Source: Anticarsia gemmatalis (Eukaryota; Arthropoda; Insecta; Lepidoptera; Erebidae). Taken from it: a stretch of 64,000 bases of DNA. The stretch lies in contig NC_134753.1 in the NCBI RefSeq assembly GCF_050436995.1, positions 12,710,001 to 12,774,000 on the forward strand, in the 5' to 3' direction. The notes below the pieces were generated by a model. It made no database searches. It worked only from the letters and a program-made list of their open reading frames with translations, and was not told the origin of the DNA. Positions 12,823 to 26,600 of the stretch are shown here, in pieces. The stretch's first letter is position 1. Each line of letters starts with the position of its first letter. The position numbers were made by a program, and so were the translations under genes.

Positions 12823-13445
12823 TTTATACATCTTTGAGCAACTGCACCAGCTAAAGGGGTGCTTTGTAATAAAAATATTTGTGACCGCTGTAACAAAGTG
12901 ACAGCCAGTCAAACGTGAAAAAAGAACAAGCAAGCAAACATACATATATCACTTTAATAATATAATATTAGCATATAAAGATATACATAGACAACACCTT
13001 TTATATGACACTGGGGCATTCATATAAATAGTTTTTTTTCTATAAAGTATTTATAAATGTAGCCAGTATTTTTATACTCTAATTATAAACCTCCGCTTCG
13101 CCCCCGCTGCTGTGTCACAGCCTTAAGGGTCGAGTAATTAACATTTTTATATAACACATTTGCATATTGCCTTGATAACTCTATGAATTTAAATTTATTA
13201 AAGGTTGCTCTACTTGTTATGTTGGAGAGTAATCAAAGGGGTCACTTCGGCTTTGTTGTGGGAACTATGAGAACGAATATTATATGTGTTATATGGATAT
13301 AGTGGGAATGTTTAATGAAGCCGCGGAGGTGAGTAGTAATTTATTTAATGAAGTATTATTTTGTTGATGAAAAGTATCGGTTATGGTAAAAATTAAACTA
13401 TAGTCGCAAAATACATAGGTACATTGTTTTCGAATCGTAAAAAAT

Positions 13446-13757
13446 ATTATAAATTTAACCCATTACTGTCCCACTGCTGGGCAAGGGTCTCCTCCCGTAA
13501 TGAGGGAGGGGTTAGGCCTTAAGTCCACCACGCTGGCCAAGTGCGGGTTGGGGACTTTGCATGCCCTCAATAAATGTATTAAACAAATTTTAGGCATGCA
13601 AGGTTTCCTCACGATGTTTTCCTTCACCGTTGGAGCATGTGATAATTATTTCTAATACACACATAACTTCGAAAAGTCATTGGTGTGTTGCCTCGGATTC
13701 GAACCTGCGACCACTGGCGTGGGAGGTGTCATCTTATACCACTCGGCTATCACTGCT
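13446..13757 (-). mobile_element. tRNA-derived SINE, near full length (family A)
   Basis: On the minus strand the element begins with a tRNA-like head at about 13757 and ends in GGGTTAAATTTATAA at about 13446. The head carries pol III promoter boxes, TAGCCGAGTGG (A box) and GGTTCGAATCC (B box). The body closely matches 28637-28960, which has the opposite orientation, and the partial copy at 12446-12556. A similar TAAAAAATATTATA occurs on both sides of the insertion, but not directly adjacent to the right end, so a target-site duplication is only suggested. Confidence 0.85.
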
Positions 13758-13900
13758 CCTTTATATTTATATTTAAAAAATATTATATTCCTTTATATTT
13801 AAAAAATATTATATCCTAAAAATCATTTGCTCATCGTTGCTGTTAGTATGAATAAAGTAAGTAACATATTTTTAAGTTAGTATGAATAAAGTAAGTTACC
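13758..13900. repeat. Short local tandem duplications
   Basis: Two small duplications follow the SINE. TATATTTAAAAAATATTATA occurs twice at about 13764-13813. GTTAGTATGAATAAAGTAAG occurs at 13842 and again 33 bases later at 13875. They look like replication-slippage products. Confidence 0.7.
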
Positions 13901-15600
13901 TATAACCGTTATTTGAGAAAGTAGAAAGTATTCTACTTTCTTTACTATCTAACATCATTCTTCAACATAAGATGTTATCAGCTTTTCAGCATTCTAACTA
14001 TAAATGGTTATTATTTATAGCTATACGAAAAATACGACCTAAGTCATAATTATCAATCCACTATTTTGAACATAAAAACTATATAAAAACTAAGACCACA
14101 TCTTCTTCATAATTTAAATTTAACTAATATAATAGTTTCCAAAAAAACTCTACAATACTTATTACACCTTTACTTTCGGTGCACATTTCGTGGTTACGAG
14201 GATGACGCCGAAACTGTCATGGCCGCCAATCACGCGGCGCACATAAAAATGCCGTGAAAACCTCAATATTAAGACCTCCAAGTATTTCCGTCAAGTTTTT
14301 CGTGTAATATTTTGAAGACCTCAGAGAAATTCGTTTAGTTTCCACAAAAACCTTCCTCGTTTTTGGTAAGAACATATTTCTGGCTAAGATATAATTTCAT
14401 TTTATTTTTCAAAATTATTTTGCACACATTTCAAGATAAGAGAAGAAAAGCCCGAAAGACCGAGAGAGTGAGAGAGGGAAATTATTTAATTTTAGTTATA
14501 AACATGGAATGATCCCCTATTTGTCTATGCTGCCAGCATATTACTCTACACCTGCTTTTAATTTTTAACGTGCACAATATTCATTTTGAATTTTCATCCT
14601 TTTCTTGCTTTATATTTGTATCTCCAATATTAACAAAACAATTAACCTTATTTCAACCCCGATTTCTGAGGTACATACATTTAACAGTAGTTTTTCTATT
14701 CAATAGCATTTAAATATCATATAGAAAACGCAATTTAATAGATAAACTACCACTAAATATACTCAGAAACCCGGGGTTAAGCCCTACTCTTTTTTTAAGC
14801 CTTTCCAAGCCTACTAAATTATTGAACCACAAAAGATGAAACTTAGGAAAGCCCAAATGACTCATCCTGAAGCCCAAAAACTAAGCCTGCACTGTCATCG
14901 AGGCGTATAACTCGTGCTATTCATCACGCGACAGTTACCGAACTAATTTAGTCGTAGCTATAAATCTTGGACTGCAACGTTGTATTACCGACTACCGGTA
15001 GTAATGACGTTGTTATTATGCTTGTGTCATGTTTTGGAGTTCACATTGAAGACACTGGCATGTCAAATATATATGATCGTAAATTAAGAGAGGTGATAGA
15101 CACTTATAATAAATAGATGAGTAAAGGTGTTTTAAACGATAATATTATTTTTGCCATGTTACTTTTACCATACACTTAAGCTTGTTGCCGTCTGCAAAAG
15201 AAATAGTAGTCAGTGTTTTAAACAATTAAATCAATAACATTAAAAAATAAGTAATGTGGAGCACTCCTCGTTCTCCTTGCATGTTCTTTATTATACACAT
15301 TTCTTGATGATAATCTATAGTTTCAAAAAATCAAAAATCTTTCAACTTATTCGATATTATTCGTCTTTTATGCTCTCACTTTATTTATTGTATAATTTTA
15401 CTACAAGCCGTGAATTTGGCCTTTAAAGCCATTATAACGATAACCCACATAATTATAATTCTCCTTAGTCACAATGACTACCGTAATATGTTAATTGCGG
15501 CCCAAAGGAGGTTGTCGAGATTTTAAAAATTCACGGATTAATGTAAAAGTTGGATGGCACTCTCAGTCTGGACTTTACACAGAGAAGCTTTCAAATTAAA
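13901..15600. other. Non-coding DNA
   Basis: No gene supported. A G+C-richer patch at about 14170-14260 includes CCGCCAATCACGCGGCG but no frame flanked by splice sites. Confidence 0.5.
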
Positions 15601-15621
15601 CTTCGTGATGTTTTCTTACAG

Positions 15622-15650
15622 TAATTTTGGGTGGCCGGAATATTTTTCAA
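15622..15650 (+). CDS. Candidate 29-nt microexon (speculative)
   Basis: A pyrimidine-rich acceptor (TGTTTTCTTACAG) ends at 15621 and a consensus donor GTAAGT starts at 15651, leaving 29 bases. One frame reads ILGGRNIFQ and ends in phase 0, another NFGWPEYFS; the third begins with a stop. No partner exon on the plus strand was found, and a chance pairing of splice-like signals at this length is quite possible. The host-gene candidates are on the other strand. Confidence 0.15.
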
Positions 15651-18600
15651 GTAAGTCTTTTGACAATATTATGATGAAAAATAATGTTTTGTAGCGCTTT
15701 CTTTATTATTGTAGGGCAGCTTTAAGTAAATGAGAACTAAAGAAAAAGAGACATCGAGAGTTCACAGTTTTATATTTTTAAACCAGGAAAAAATTAAAGC
15801 TTCTTCTTCAACCTTAATTTAAGGTTACTTATCTTCAACTTATAGATATAACGTATCCAGATACAATAAAGATACAAAACTGTAACTTCGAGTAGAAAGT
15901 TGCAATGGCCAATAATTAAATTTAGTTCCAGCCTATTCACAAACTCGTATTCGAAAGTTCAACATCCCAAACACAGCATGACTTTTTTCGCATCCGATCC
16001 AGCACAGAATACCGTCGTTATTCACCACACAAACACCAATAAAGTCCCGTATAGCCGGTCTAGTTCGTTCTCGTAGTTTCCAACTGGTGGACACAAAGCG
16101 AATACACGGTTATGACGACACAATGCCACAGTTAGGGGAAAGTCGTTTGCAAATGTCAGCCGGAGCGATTTTTGTTCTGTGGGACTTTTGAATACGTTTC
16201 TTTCTGTTTTATTGGTTGATTGAGAGGATTGGAAATTGATGAGTGTCGATGGTGGAAGTGAAATTTTCGGGTTAGAATGGCCGCGAAGCTTCCAAGAATA
16301 AAAATTGAATTTTATAATACTAGATAATATATGATGTGAATAATGAAGTGTGTGAATAATGTATAATGAATTTTATAATACTATAATACGTCTTCATATC
16401 CTTAAGCGTAAACAGCCGTCTGCGGTAAAAGTAAAAAATCATTAATATAATCATTTCAGCGTTTTACGATTGTATTGCTAGAAAAACTGTGTAGTTACAA
16501 TATATACGCCGATATTTGATAATGATAGGAAATCGCTTCTCTGAACGCCCCGTCAAACCTTATCAAGGTATCATAAAGAAGACTTGTTTCATAATAATAT
16601 TCTCCTATAAAAAAGTCGTGTAAAGTAATTACCGAAGCGTTTACACCAAAAACAATAGCGTCAGCTATTAGCCGGTCCATATATACAATATTTATTTTGC
16701 CCCGAAAAAAATTAAAAACGCCGGCTGTAATTGAATACGAGAAGTTTACGAGACTCTCGCTCGGTTCATTTATCTGTTAATCCATTTATCTGTGCCGTGC
16801 AAAAATCCGAAACGTCCCCGAAACGTTGGATACAGTGCTTGCCCCCGGGGACACCGATGTTGAGCCTCACTCGTACTCCAAAATGTTTTGCTCTGCGGTC
16901 CACTGTGTGTAATTTGTTGATGTTGATTTTGTGGTCGGCGAAATTAATTTGATCATTTCGAAATTAATTGTAAATAGATTCTGGTGGATTGTAAATTTAT
17001 TATGAGTGGTCAAGCGTGAAATGATTTCGTCAATTGTTTTTTTTTGCACATTTTTTAATTGCATTATTCGTTGTTGTAATTGAAACTTTTTCCATTATAA
17101 CTTAACTACGATGCCAGTTATTATTAAAACAACAACGCGATTACTACATAAACGAAAGCAAAACGTGAGTCTCACCTATAAAAGAAAAACCAGTTATTTG
17201 CATAAAATAATCGATAATACGGTTATTTTATAATACATATTATACATTACACAAAATCGACCTGAAACATTGACATATTTTCACCTAAACCAAAAACCAC
17301 ATCCTGAATCCAAGGGTCCCTAAAAATCCTAGCTCTGACAGAGCAGTTTTAAATTGTGACCGGTCCCTAGAGCCAGTGGCTGTTGTGGTGAATCAACGAC
17401 TGTACTGAAACATTACTTGTATACTATTCCTATGTGGATAGATGTAGAATTTTTAGGTTAAAATATATTCTGGAGTATTTATTCTGGTTTACGAAAAATG
17501 TCGTATCGTGTCATTTGGTTTGTTGAGTAAATTCAGATGATACATACATATTATGGAATAAAAAATTATTAATCTCGTATTCTTTGTGTAATTTTGAGTT
17601 TAATAGAGTCAATTTTGCGGTCCAATTATGTTGTATCTAAGAATCGCGAGTTAGTTAAAAAAAACAGAATACTGTTTTTTCTATACTAAGGTTCGGCAAA
17701 TGCCATTAAAACAGTCGTTAAAATGCTCACAATACTGTCATCACTTCACTAAAAGATTATAATAATTTATATTCTCTCAAAGTAACTATACATTTTTGCT
17801 CCTCAAACAGATTTAGAACGTTTAGTCCTATAGCCAACATCAATGACGCATAAACATATAATTCCTTTATCTAACACTATTAAGTACTAATAACCCATTT
17901 AAAAATAAATACAACACATCCGTATCCACTTAGCGTTATTCTTTCCCCATTATATTTCCGTAACAGCCCCTAAAATTGTTTCAACATATAAAGCACGATG
18001 CGTGTCTTTTCACGCGGCCCCTCAGCCTCTACATGCATTCCTTACTCTTAATTAACTCGGAACATTTTTCTGAATATTTTGTGTAACCACCGTGTTATTT
18101 GTTGTTTTTATAATTACATCACTGTTTAGGTTTTGTTGGGTTTAATTTTGAGCTGTTTATTTTGGGGTTTGTGATGTATGCTCATGTTGGTTTGTTGCAT
18201 TTTTTTTTTATGAATGTGAACTTCGTTTTTTTCTTTCATCCTGTCATGCTATTTTTTTCTGGAATTAATCTGGCAATATTTTTGTTATTGTTATTTCAAA
18301 TCAGTTTTCGAAATAGGGTCTGCACCAAATGTATTACAATAAAAAAAATATTACATCATATTTAAGCTGTAATTTATGTAAACTCTTCGCAATTACAAAG
18401 GTACACATGTTTAAATTATGGCACATATAATTGACATGACAGCAAAAAAAACATACTAACATCCCGAGAGAATACAAATAGCATATCAAACTAGAAAAAT
18501 AAACAACAATTTTAAAACTACTACTTCTATCTTTCATTTTGCATTATAATCTAACACAAACAATCAAACAAATAAATCAAATGTTATATTTAAATCATTC

Positions 18601-20280
18601 TCTTGCGTAGTATTTCTTAGTGCGTGCACGTAAGACCTAGGCACCATCAATCTCGCAGCAACAAGGCTCTTATCGCTTCACATCGATAATTAAATGTTAT
18701 TGTGTCGCTCGTAAATCCTCGAGTTATATGCCGAGGTTATGAGGAGTGCGAAGCATTGCAAGGAAATAAGTGTGAACTATGTGATTGTGATGGAAATTCC
18801 TAGGCTAAAGTGTTGTGGTAAAACATATTTGTATTATAACGTTGAGTTTTTGTCAGTAGAGTCTTATTGTATCAGTAATTCTTCTTCAATTCCGTTCTGT
18901 CTTTGTCTGGATTCCTTATTCATAATTAAGAACATTAAGTGTGGTTGTAAAATGATAATTAAAGTCTAATGAACCAGTAATATTCTTATCTATTAGTAAC
19001 TTTCGAATGCGAATAGCATACGATATATCATAATAAAATAACTGTTCAAACATATTTTACAAATTATATCAATCAACGGCTATCAGACCATCGTTTTGAT
19101 ACTTCGGTATATATCGCTCGATAATTACAATCAAGTTTACATCTTGTTGTGTGTTTCTTACTGCTCCTATTCGCCTAAAGGATACTATTTTTATATTTTT
19201 TACCAAATCAACCCCTACTTACAATAAATTGTGGACAAATCCAACCAATTTTCCAACACCTTTACTGTGATATATCTCAAGTCTCTATCGAACGGGACAG
19301 CACTTAACTTCGTCCAATACAATTTAGTCGTCAAGTCTATAGACCTAGTCTAGTCTAGACTGTGGCTAGGTTATAACGATGCTAATTAAGGGTCGCACCT
19401 CACGTTTACACCTGCATTGCAGATGTACGTGTGAGATGGACTGTAGGGCTTCTACTAGCTTGTTACAAAGGCAAATAGTTAACAAAGTTACAAAATTTTA
19501 GTAACGTAATTGGTTTTCTATGGATTTTTTTTAATATTGGGTAAGTAGTAACCTTGTACCTATTAAAAATTTACTATGCAATGGTTTAATCGAGAATTTA
19601 CCTGTTATTAAACAAACGTATCTTGATGATTTTACCAAAATTGATAATTTGCTGAAAGCAATTATATCTAAACATTGGAATAGTCCCGCGGATTTTTCTT
19701 GAAATACAGTCAATATGATTTTTGCTGCAATGTTTGTGTTGCGAATTTAACTTATGTTGAAAGACTCAATCTACCTTAACTATAAACCAAATATTTAAAA
19801 ATATCTAGCCAACTCAACTGTCATAGAAACTTACTGATTATACAAGTCACTAAACCTTCCATGACCGGTCAAAACCTCTCATAAACTTATCTACAACCGA
19901 AAAATAAAATACACTCATACTATTAAAGGTAGTCTTGAAAACAAGTACTCATATAAAATAAACGTAATACAAGTAGCTCTGTACGTAAAGAAAAACAACA
20001 GATTGTACTTTTCTGTGCCCGAGCTTATCGCGTCGTAAAATTTGAAGAGCCGTGTGCGCTTTTATGATCGCTTGTCAGAGCCGAGATAAAAAATCGTTTT
20101 GTGACATACGGTACGTAAGTAGGTATATACCTTAGCTCGGTAAATTTAAGCTTAAAACAGGCTTTCGACCACCAATTCAATGCAATGCTTTTCGTGTGTT
20201 ATGACACACTTTCGTGTGTTGTGAATTACACGATTTCTGTCGGATTGAAAAATATGTTATAGAGTAAGATCCCAGAGCTG
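15651..20280. other. Long non-coding stretch with G+C islands
   Basis: AT-rich DNA interrupted by short G+C-enriched islands near 16140-16170, 16700-16900 (containing a CCCCCGGGG run) and 18600-18750. None has paired splice sites. An imperfect hairpin (17-base arms, 13 matches) lies near 19400-19437. ORFs of 60-76 codons here have no support. Confidence 0.45.
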
Positions 20281-20288
20281 CCAGACCT

Positions 20289-20660
20289 ACGTCATTTTAG
20301 CAAAGCTGAAACTTTGAGGATTGTTAGTATAAAGGGTCTGTTAAGAGGTATGCACATCCACTACCTTGAAAGCGGGGCCGTTTCTGAGGTAGCGCGGAGT
20401 GAAGGTGCGTAAAAAACGACCCAACCCACGTTATAGTAGCAAAGTTGGTTTTCAGATATGTTATTAATGATATTATGTAGAATTAAAATTGACTATTGCC
20501 AGACCGTTTCCCGGGGCCATTACTTCTGCCAGACGCCTTAAATGTTATAAAAAAATGAGGTCAACTACGTCATAGTAGCAAGCCTAAGCCTTTTAAGACC
20601 CCCTGTATGCGGACAGACCATTCCGCAGGGCCCTTCGTCCCCTAGACGCCATTAAACTTT
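20289..20660. repeat. Decayed tandem array, 139-bp period
   Basis: The anchor ACGTCATAGTAGCAAAG recurs at 20289, 20428 and 20567, exactly 139 bases apart each time, with point differences. Between anchors, related blocks recur, such as CAGACCGTTTCCCGGGGCC and CAGACCATTCCGCAGGGCCC, followed by AGACGCC. Outside the anchors the units are strongly diverged. A stray relative of the anchor lies at 25903-25919. I do not recognise the family; an old satellite or a transposon-internal array are both possible. Confidence 0.7.
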
Positions 20661-20750
20661 CCCTATGAGTGCGAGAGTAAGAGCATTATGGATACGCATA
20701 AATGAAAAACAATTGAATTAAAAAAATAAAAATTGAAAAATTATTGAATA

Positions 20751-20925
20751 CTAACTGACCCGCGCATCTTTGCTTGCGTCACTTAAGAGAGATAGGTCAA
20801 AATGTTACATAAACGGGTTATGTAACATTTTTCACTGGTACTCTGCTCCTATTGGTCGTAGCGTGATGATATTCAGCTTATAGCTTTTCTCAATAAATAG
20901 GCTATCCAACAGTAAAATATTTTTT
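20751..20925 (-). mobile_element. Truncated, diverged Helitron of the same family
   Basis: The 3' end matches the Helitron at 12197-12442: minus-strand GCGCGGGTCAG followed by TTAG instead of CTAG, with the subterminal hairpin weakened (CGCA and TGCG). Internal blocks such as CTCCTATTGGTCGTAGCGTG are conserved. Similarity stops around 20925, so the 5' end including the CAAA tract and the TC terminus is missing. Confidence 0.75.
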
Positions 20926-23559
20926 CCTTGAGAAGTTGAAACCTAATTATTCCCAACCTGGAATGCTGGGAAAAAATTACTCAGACCCCAGAATCCTGAT
21001 ATTACAAGACACGTCAGTATTCTATACTACAGTTCACAAACAAAGCTGATTTTGATCTGAATTATGCAAGTGTCACACTGAACTGAGATCTCGGGAGATA
21101 GGACAAACTAACTATGAATTTGACTAACTGTTGCAGACTTGGCTTTATTACTATTGTGTGTAGCATAATCAGAGGGCAGTCGTTTGAACTTTGTACGAAT
21201 ACCCAGGTCCAAAAACTTTAACTTTTTCGATATATTAAGTTTAATTCACCTAAATATTATACTCACAATAAAAAAAAATAATAACACCATACACCTATAA
21301 GCCCTGCATTAGTAACTGTTGAAAAAATAAGGAATATGTTATGATTCAATAGCCAATTGTTTTATTTATTCAACAGTAAGAATCCTTCCTACACAACTGT
21401 TTTAAAGAAAATTATACAAGCACATATAGTAGATTGAGAATAGATAGATATACAAAACATAGATATTTACAACTCAAATATTTTATCGGAATACCGCAAA
21501 CACTAAAATGCCTCGAATTCCGAAACTCATAAAACAAATTCACAAACTAAAACTATAAACCAGACAAAACTCTCGTTATAAATAACGCGCGTTCATACAA
21601 ATCTAGAATGTAGTAAACGGGAAAAAATCAAATAATTAAACGAGAGGCTGAAGGTAAAAGCGATAAAATTCCAAACGCAATAGCGCTCCCGAGCGCAGTA
21701 GGCGCAACCGTCGAATGAACGCAACTCCTCAAATGGAAACAACATTGCGAAAAAAACTGAGCGAAGTTTAAAATCGAAATTTATAACGGGACCCGCAGTT
21801 TGTTACCAATATGCAAACTATTGTATTTGTAGAATGAAATTTTATAAAACTAAAATTATGTTACACAATATGAGTTAGTTCGTAAAGTGAAAAGTAAATG
21901 TGTGCTAAGAGGTGCAATAAATAGTTACCAACATTTATGACTATAGTAGAAATGTTTCATTATGCGTGCGTGAAATACGTCAGCGCTTTAGTAAAATAAT
22001 ATTTTAATTATTACAAAATGTTCTACCACAGTTTTATGTGTAAGTATAACGGTAGCTTGGTAGGTTGAATACTTGTATTTCGGTTTTGTGGAAAATTTTA
22101 AAGGTCTGGCTCATTTACCTATGCAAAATTTCTACTAATGCGATTAGTGAATATGACCTCTCTACGGCTAGATTCATTATCAACCTCTATTATAACTAAA
22201 GTAACTTGGACCCAAAACGAGCTGACATAATCACATCAGCTTTTCTAACCTAACTTATACCTTAATCCAGCTAAACAAAATACATTTCAAGCACAAAAAC
22301 CATCAACAAAATTAAAATGCGTCACATCAACCCTTTTATTCTAATACGAGTATGTAAATATATTTCCATATCATCAAATCTGGCATACGGAACGCTAAAG
22401 CCAGGCTTGAATTTTACGCGGCCAGTTATACCCTTCCTACTAATCTCTTAACTTTTAACTGAAAAACAATAAAACGTCGCACTCGGTGGGCAGGCGAAAA
22501 ATCCTATATTTTTGGTTAAAAATTCCGCCTTTTATTTGGGAAGGTGCTTTGCGAAATTGAGTTTCGGTTAAGGATTTAGGCTAATGGATTATGGGATTAT
22601 GTCTTCGGGTTGAAAGTAGTATTAATATTGAAGTTGGTGTTTATTAATATTATATTAATATCAAAGTAAGTGACCTCGTTTCTGGATCAAAAAATATATT
22701 TTTGAATAAATAAATCGTAAAGAAGCAGAAGGTGTTTTTAAAGACACTATTAATAATTAATAATCTCTTGTCGATCCAAGCTTTTATTTTTCTCTATTAA
22801 AATGTATGTATCTTAAATCATAAGTTGTATACCACATAATCTTCAGAAAACACAATATTACATGTTAACCTAAAACCTATTATATCCCAATTTTACTAAC
22901 TCAGCATTCAGAATAAAAATGGAAACCCTCGACCCATTAAAAACAATGACCACAGGCAGACATCAAAATAATCATAAAAAGAACGTTTCCCGAGTGGGGC
23001 CCATAAAACGCCCCTCTCCGGCATATAAATTATATACCCATCATAGATTTGCTAAGTGCGTATGACAGTATCAGCCACCCCACTTTGAATATCTATCAAA
23101 ATCCGGTTATATGTTTCGTTTGAAAAATTACTGCCGATCATAAAAGATTCTTATTTGACCGGTAGTCATATTTGTAACCCTTTACCTATATGAATCTAAG
23201 TTACTAATATTCCTAGAGTGTCATTTGAATGCCGTAGAGTAACACGTTTTCATTTTTTGAAAACATGCACCTCTTGCACTTTGTGACGGTCAGTATAGTT
23301 CCAAAATCTATGTACCTAACAACTGGAAACATCCTTTTAGTTGATTTTTCGATTACAAACACGTGTTCTGGATTATTAGTGTCTTACAATGAGTGTAATG
23401 TCTACTATTCTAACGAGACAACTGACTCTTTGTCTCATCATCTGGCTATCAGTCAGTACAAACAAAAAACAATCTTTCGCGCATACATCAGAGTTCACAT
23501 CCACTTTCAGGATTCACATGTATCACCAGTTTCAACTACACGTTGCTAACGCACGCAGA
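20926..23559. other. Non-coding DNA
   Basis: AT-rich with modest islands near 21660-21740 and 22380-22580. No exon signals or recognised repeats. Overlapping frames of 94 and 148 codons start near 23265 and 23389 and run into the island at 23560-23690, without splice sites or recognisable domains. Confidence 0.5.
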
Positions 23560-23690
23560 CCAGCCCACTTTTACGACGGACGTATAAATTCCGCGTCGTT
23601 TATTTACTTTTTACAGCGTCTCCTCCGCGGCCTGAAGTGGGAGCGGAATGGCCCGTTCATATATGTGTACTTCAGCTGTTATGCAGTTTT
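23560..23690. other. G+C-enriched island
   Basis: A compact block with unusual composition (GCGTCTCCTCCGCGGCCTG, then GGGAGCGGAATGGCCCG) between AT-rich flanks. It is open in one plus frame as part of a 148-codon ORF, but that frame has no family signature and continues into ordinary AT-rich DNA. A pyrimidine tract ending in ACAG at about 23617 could be an acceptor, but no donor follows. A conserved regulatory element or an old repeat is more likely than an exon. Confidence 0.25.
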
Positions 23691-26600
23691 ACATGTTGTA
23701 AAAGAGACAAGATGCTTCTTTAGGATATTGTCATGGCTTTTGTTAGAAGGTTTTTACTTTGCAAAACATCTGTGTACATCGTTAGACTTTGTGATGCACA
23801 CAAACTGTTTATATTGCGTCTTTATAAGCATATAAAAGTCCTTTACTTGTCATAAAAATGAAGAATGATATTTTAGCACACAGTTACCACCATATCTCGC
23901 TACCTTGTTTCTGATAATACTGGGCTGGTCTTTCACCGTGTGACGCAAACAGACGTTTCATAAAAATCATTCTACTAAGGCGCCACACACTAAGTAAGGG
24001 TTCAAAATTAAGTTGCTTTTCGTCACAAGCAGCCAAGGTTCGAAGAGGATAGAATGTCCTCAACATGCAGCTAGGCTATGTCGAAATCTCTGGTGAAAAC
24101 GCAGCCTTAAATCCTCACTTCTATCATTATCACAGGCCGCGACCTCATCATAAAAGCACTTTCTCCCCCTTAAAGAGGCTCAAAAAGTGCGGGCACCGGA
24201 ACGTTCCTAACCTCACTTACAATTTCCTACACTTCCGCCAAGGGATGGGACACGACGAAACCTTTTAAATTAAATTTATTTTTTATCTGTAACATAAAAA
24301 TTATCACGTATTGCGATACAGTTTTATGACGGATACTTTAATTAGGGTCGGGGAGGTTAATAATGTTGTAATGCCGGTGGTAAAAGATTATATCGCTTTT
24401 ATAAGCTTTTTGTTTTACTTTGAATGAGAATTTGTGAGTTTATTTTTAGGTATACGAATACTCGTTTTAATTGTAGAAAAGTGATGGTTATATTCCTAAA
24501 GTTTAGTTAGTTTATTTTTCAAACTCTAACAGTCAGGCAGAAATATTTTTAAATAGTTTTTTACTAGCGAAATATTATACGTTTTCACATAAGCAATCTT
24601 TAAAACCTTTTACTTTTCCAAAAAGTCTAAAACCTCGGGTACCAATCAAGGTCAATCCAAACCACAAATTACCTATACCACTAACAATTCAATGATCCGT
24701 ATCAATAACAAACTTAATCATAGTTCTACAAAACAAAAGAAAACCTACATGACTCACAATTCTAGTACTCTACGACGATATCTCCAATTGACTTACGATT
24801 TACTATACGACGATATCTTGAAAAAACAACTGCAATCGACACTCAACTAAGCCATTATTCGCGGTAATTTCACATGTTAAATTTGCATACTAGATGTTAT
24901 CCAATCTTTGATTATAAGTCTATCAAACATCGAAGAACCATCACTGGAATGGAACATACGGAGCTATATTCTATCGTGCTAGTGTTTTTATTCTTTTTTG
25001 TATGGAATTTGGTGATAATGTACCAAGTATCTGAAGCCAATGAGTGTGGTGACGTGGTATTCAAATCCGGGATAGATTTGTTGAATGTGTGTAAACGGAC
25101 AAATGTTGCCGCGGATTGTTTTAATGTGTTTCAAAGATTGGCTAATAGTAAATGTAAATAATATTCGTGATGTGACACACTGTTCTATAATTGAGTTGTG
25201 AGTTAAACATATCACGACGAAGGCAGCCGTTTGAGGAGTCTTGTAGTATGAAGTGATGAAAGAAACGATGGGAGAAACGCTACCTTTTGAAAAGATGATG
25301 AAAATATACAAAATAATAGAGGCTAAAACAATTTTTTTGGTTCTTGTTACTTTTGAGTATTTTTGTAATTAAAGAATTTTATTGTTTGTGCATTTTTATT
25401 ACCATTTTATAAGTCTTTTCACATTATTGTGCCTTTCAAGATTGCGAAAAAGGCAATTTTAAATTTCAGTGAATTGAGATATCATCTATATTTAATTTCC
25501 TCCTTAGGTCTATTATTTATTTTCACATGGTAATGTATTCATAAAACATAAATTACACTTATCCATAAAGAAAGCATAAAACAACCTACTACACATAAAA
25601 TTAAATCAGTCCGTCACGTCCACACACTATAAAAAACCCAGCATTCTTAACATTTTCTCCCCACACGAACAAGCTAGGTACAACAAGCTGCCCTATTCGC
25701 CGATGCCATAGACCTTACCGTAAACCTATTATAAGTAGCATGCAACTCTACATGCAATGCTGCATGCAAGCTGACTGTTACCAACTTATCACTGATCAAG
25801 ACACCTCATACTCCATCAATGCACGGGTAAATTACCCCGCGATGGCCACAATTATGACTTGAGAACACATTATGGTGATAAGGTGAATAGGGGTTGAAAT
25901 CCATGTTATAGTAGCAAAATTAGGTTATCTTGGAATTTCGGTATGGTGAATTGTAAATTTTGCATTGATAACTGTGGTACTTTTAGGCTTGCCTCGTGGG
26001 CTTTACCCTTTTATCGGTGAAATCAAGGCGGCTTCTAAGAGCTAGCAAAATGGTATTACCGTCGCTTCTATTAGAATCTACTTGTATCTACATACTTGTT
26101 GTGCTATGTTCGTAGCTACTTGATGTACTTAGTTAACTACAATTCTAGGTTAATAAGGTTTTTTCATCTGGATATATTTTCCTTACATTTAAGTATCAGC
26201 AAAAACTAAAGCATCTTTTTATCGGTATAAGAACTCCGAGAAAAGTCTAAAAGGAGGCCACCCATCTATGAAATCTCCGCGCTAAGGTTGTTTAACCCTC
26301 TAATCGTGTACTCGACCGTTGAATAAACCTAGTTTATGGGTGTGACAAGTAGCTAAAAAATTAATTAGTTCGAAAGAAAGCCGTAAAGCCACAAACGCAA
26401 TTTATTTTATCTCACATCATAAAGTACAAAGACGTAACAGAATCAATGTGAGTAGTTAAGGTGATGACGCTACGTGAGAATTAAGTGGTAGGTGTATGGC
26501 TCGTAAATCTGGCGAACTATCTGCGATACACTGGTTGTCTGGAGAGCACTTAGCACTGTCCTCGGGTGCCGGTGGTGTAATGCAACAGCTGAAGGGAGAC

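Noticed and set aside
12636..12945. Overlapping 86- and 96-codon minus-strand ORFs
   Set aside because: They are antisense translations across a TATG-tail SINE-like copy.
13290..13330. Plus-strand exon ending GCGGAG before GTGAGT at 13330
   Set aside because: The donor is ideal, but upstream AG sites lack pyrimidine tracts and the frames are short or closed.
23389..23835. 148-codon plus-strand ORF, the longest in the window
   Set aside because: It overlaps a 94-codon ORF in another frame, has no domain, signal or splice context, and fits the smooth tail of chance ORF lengths.
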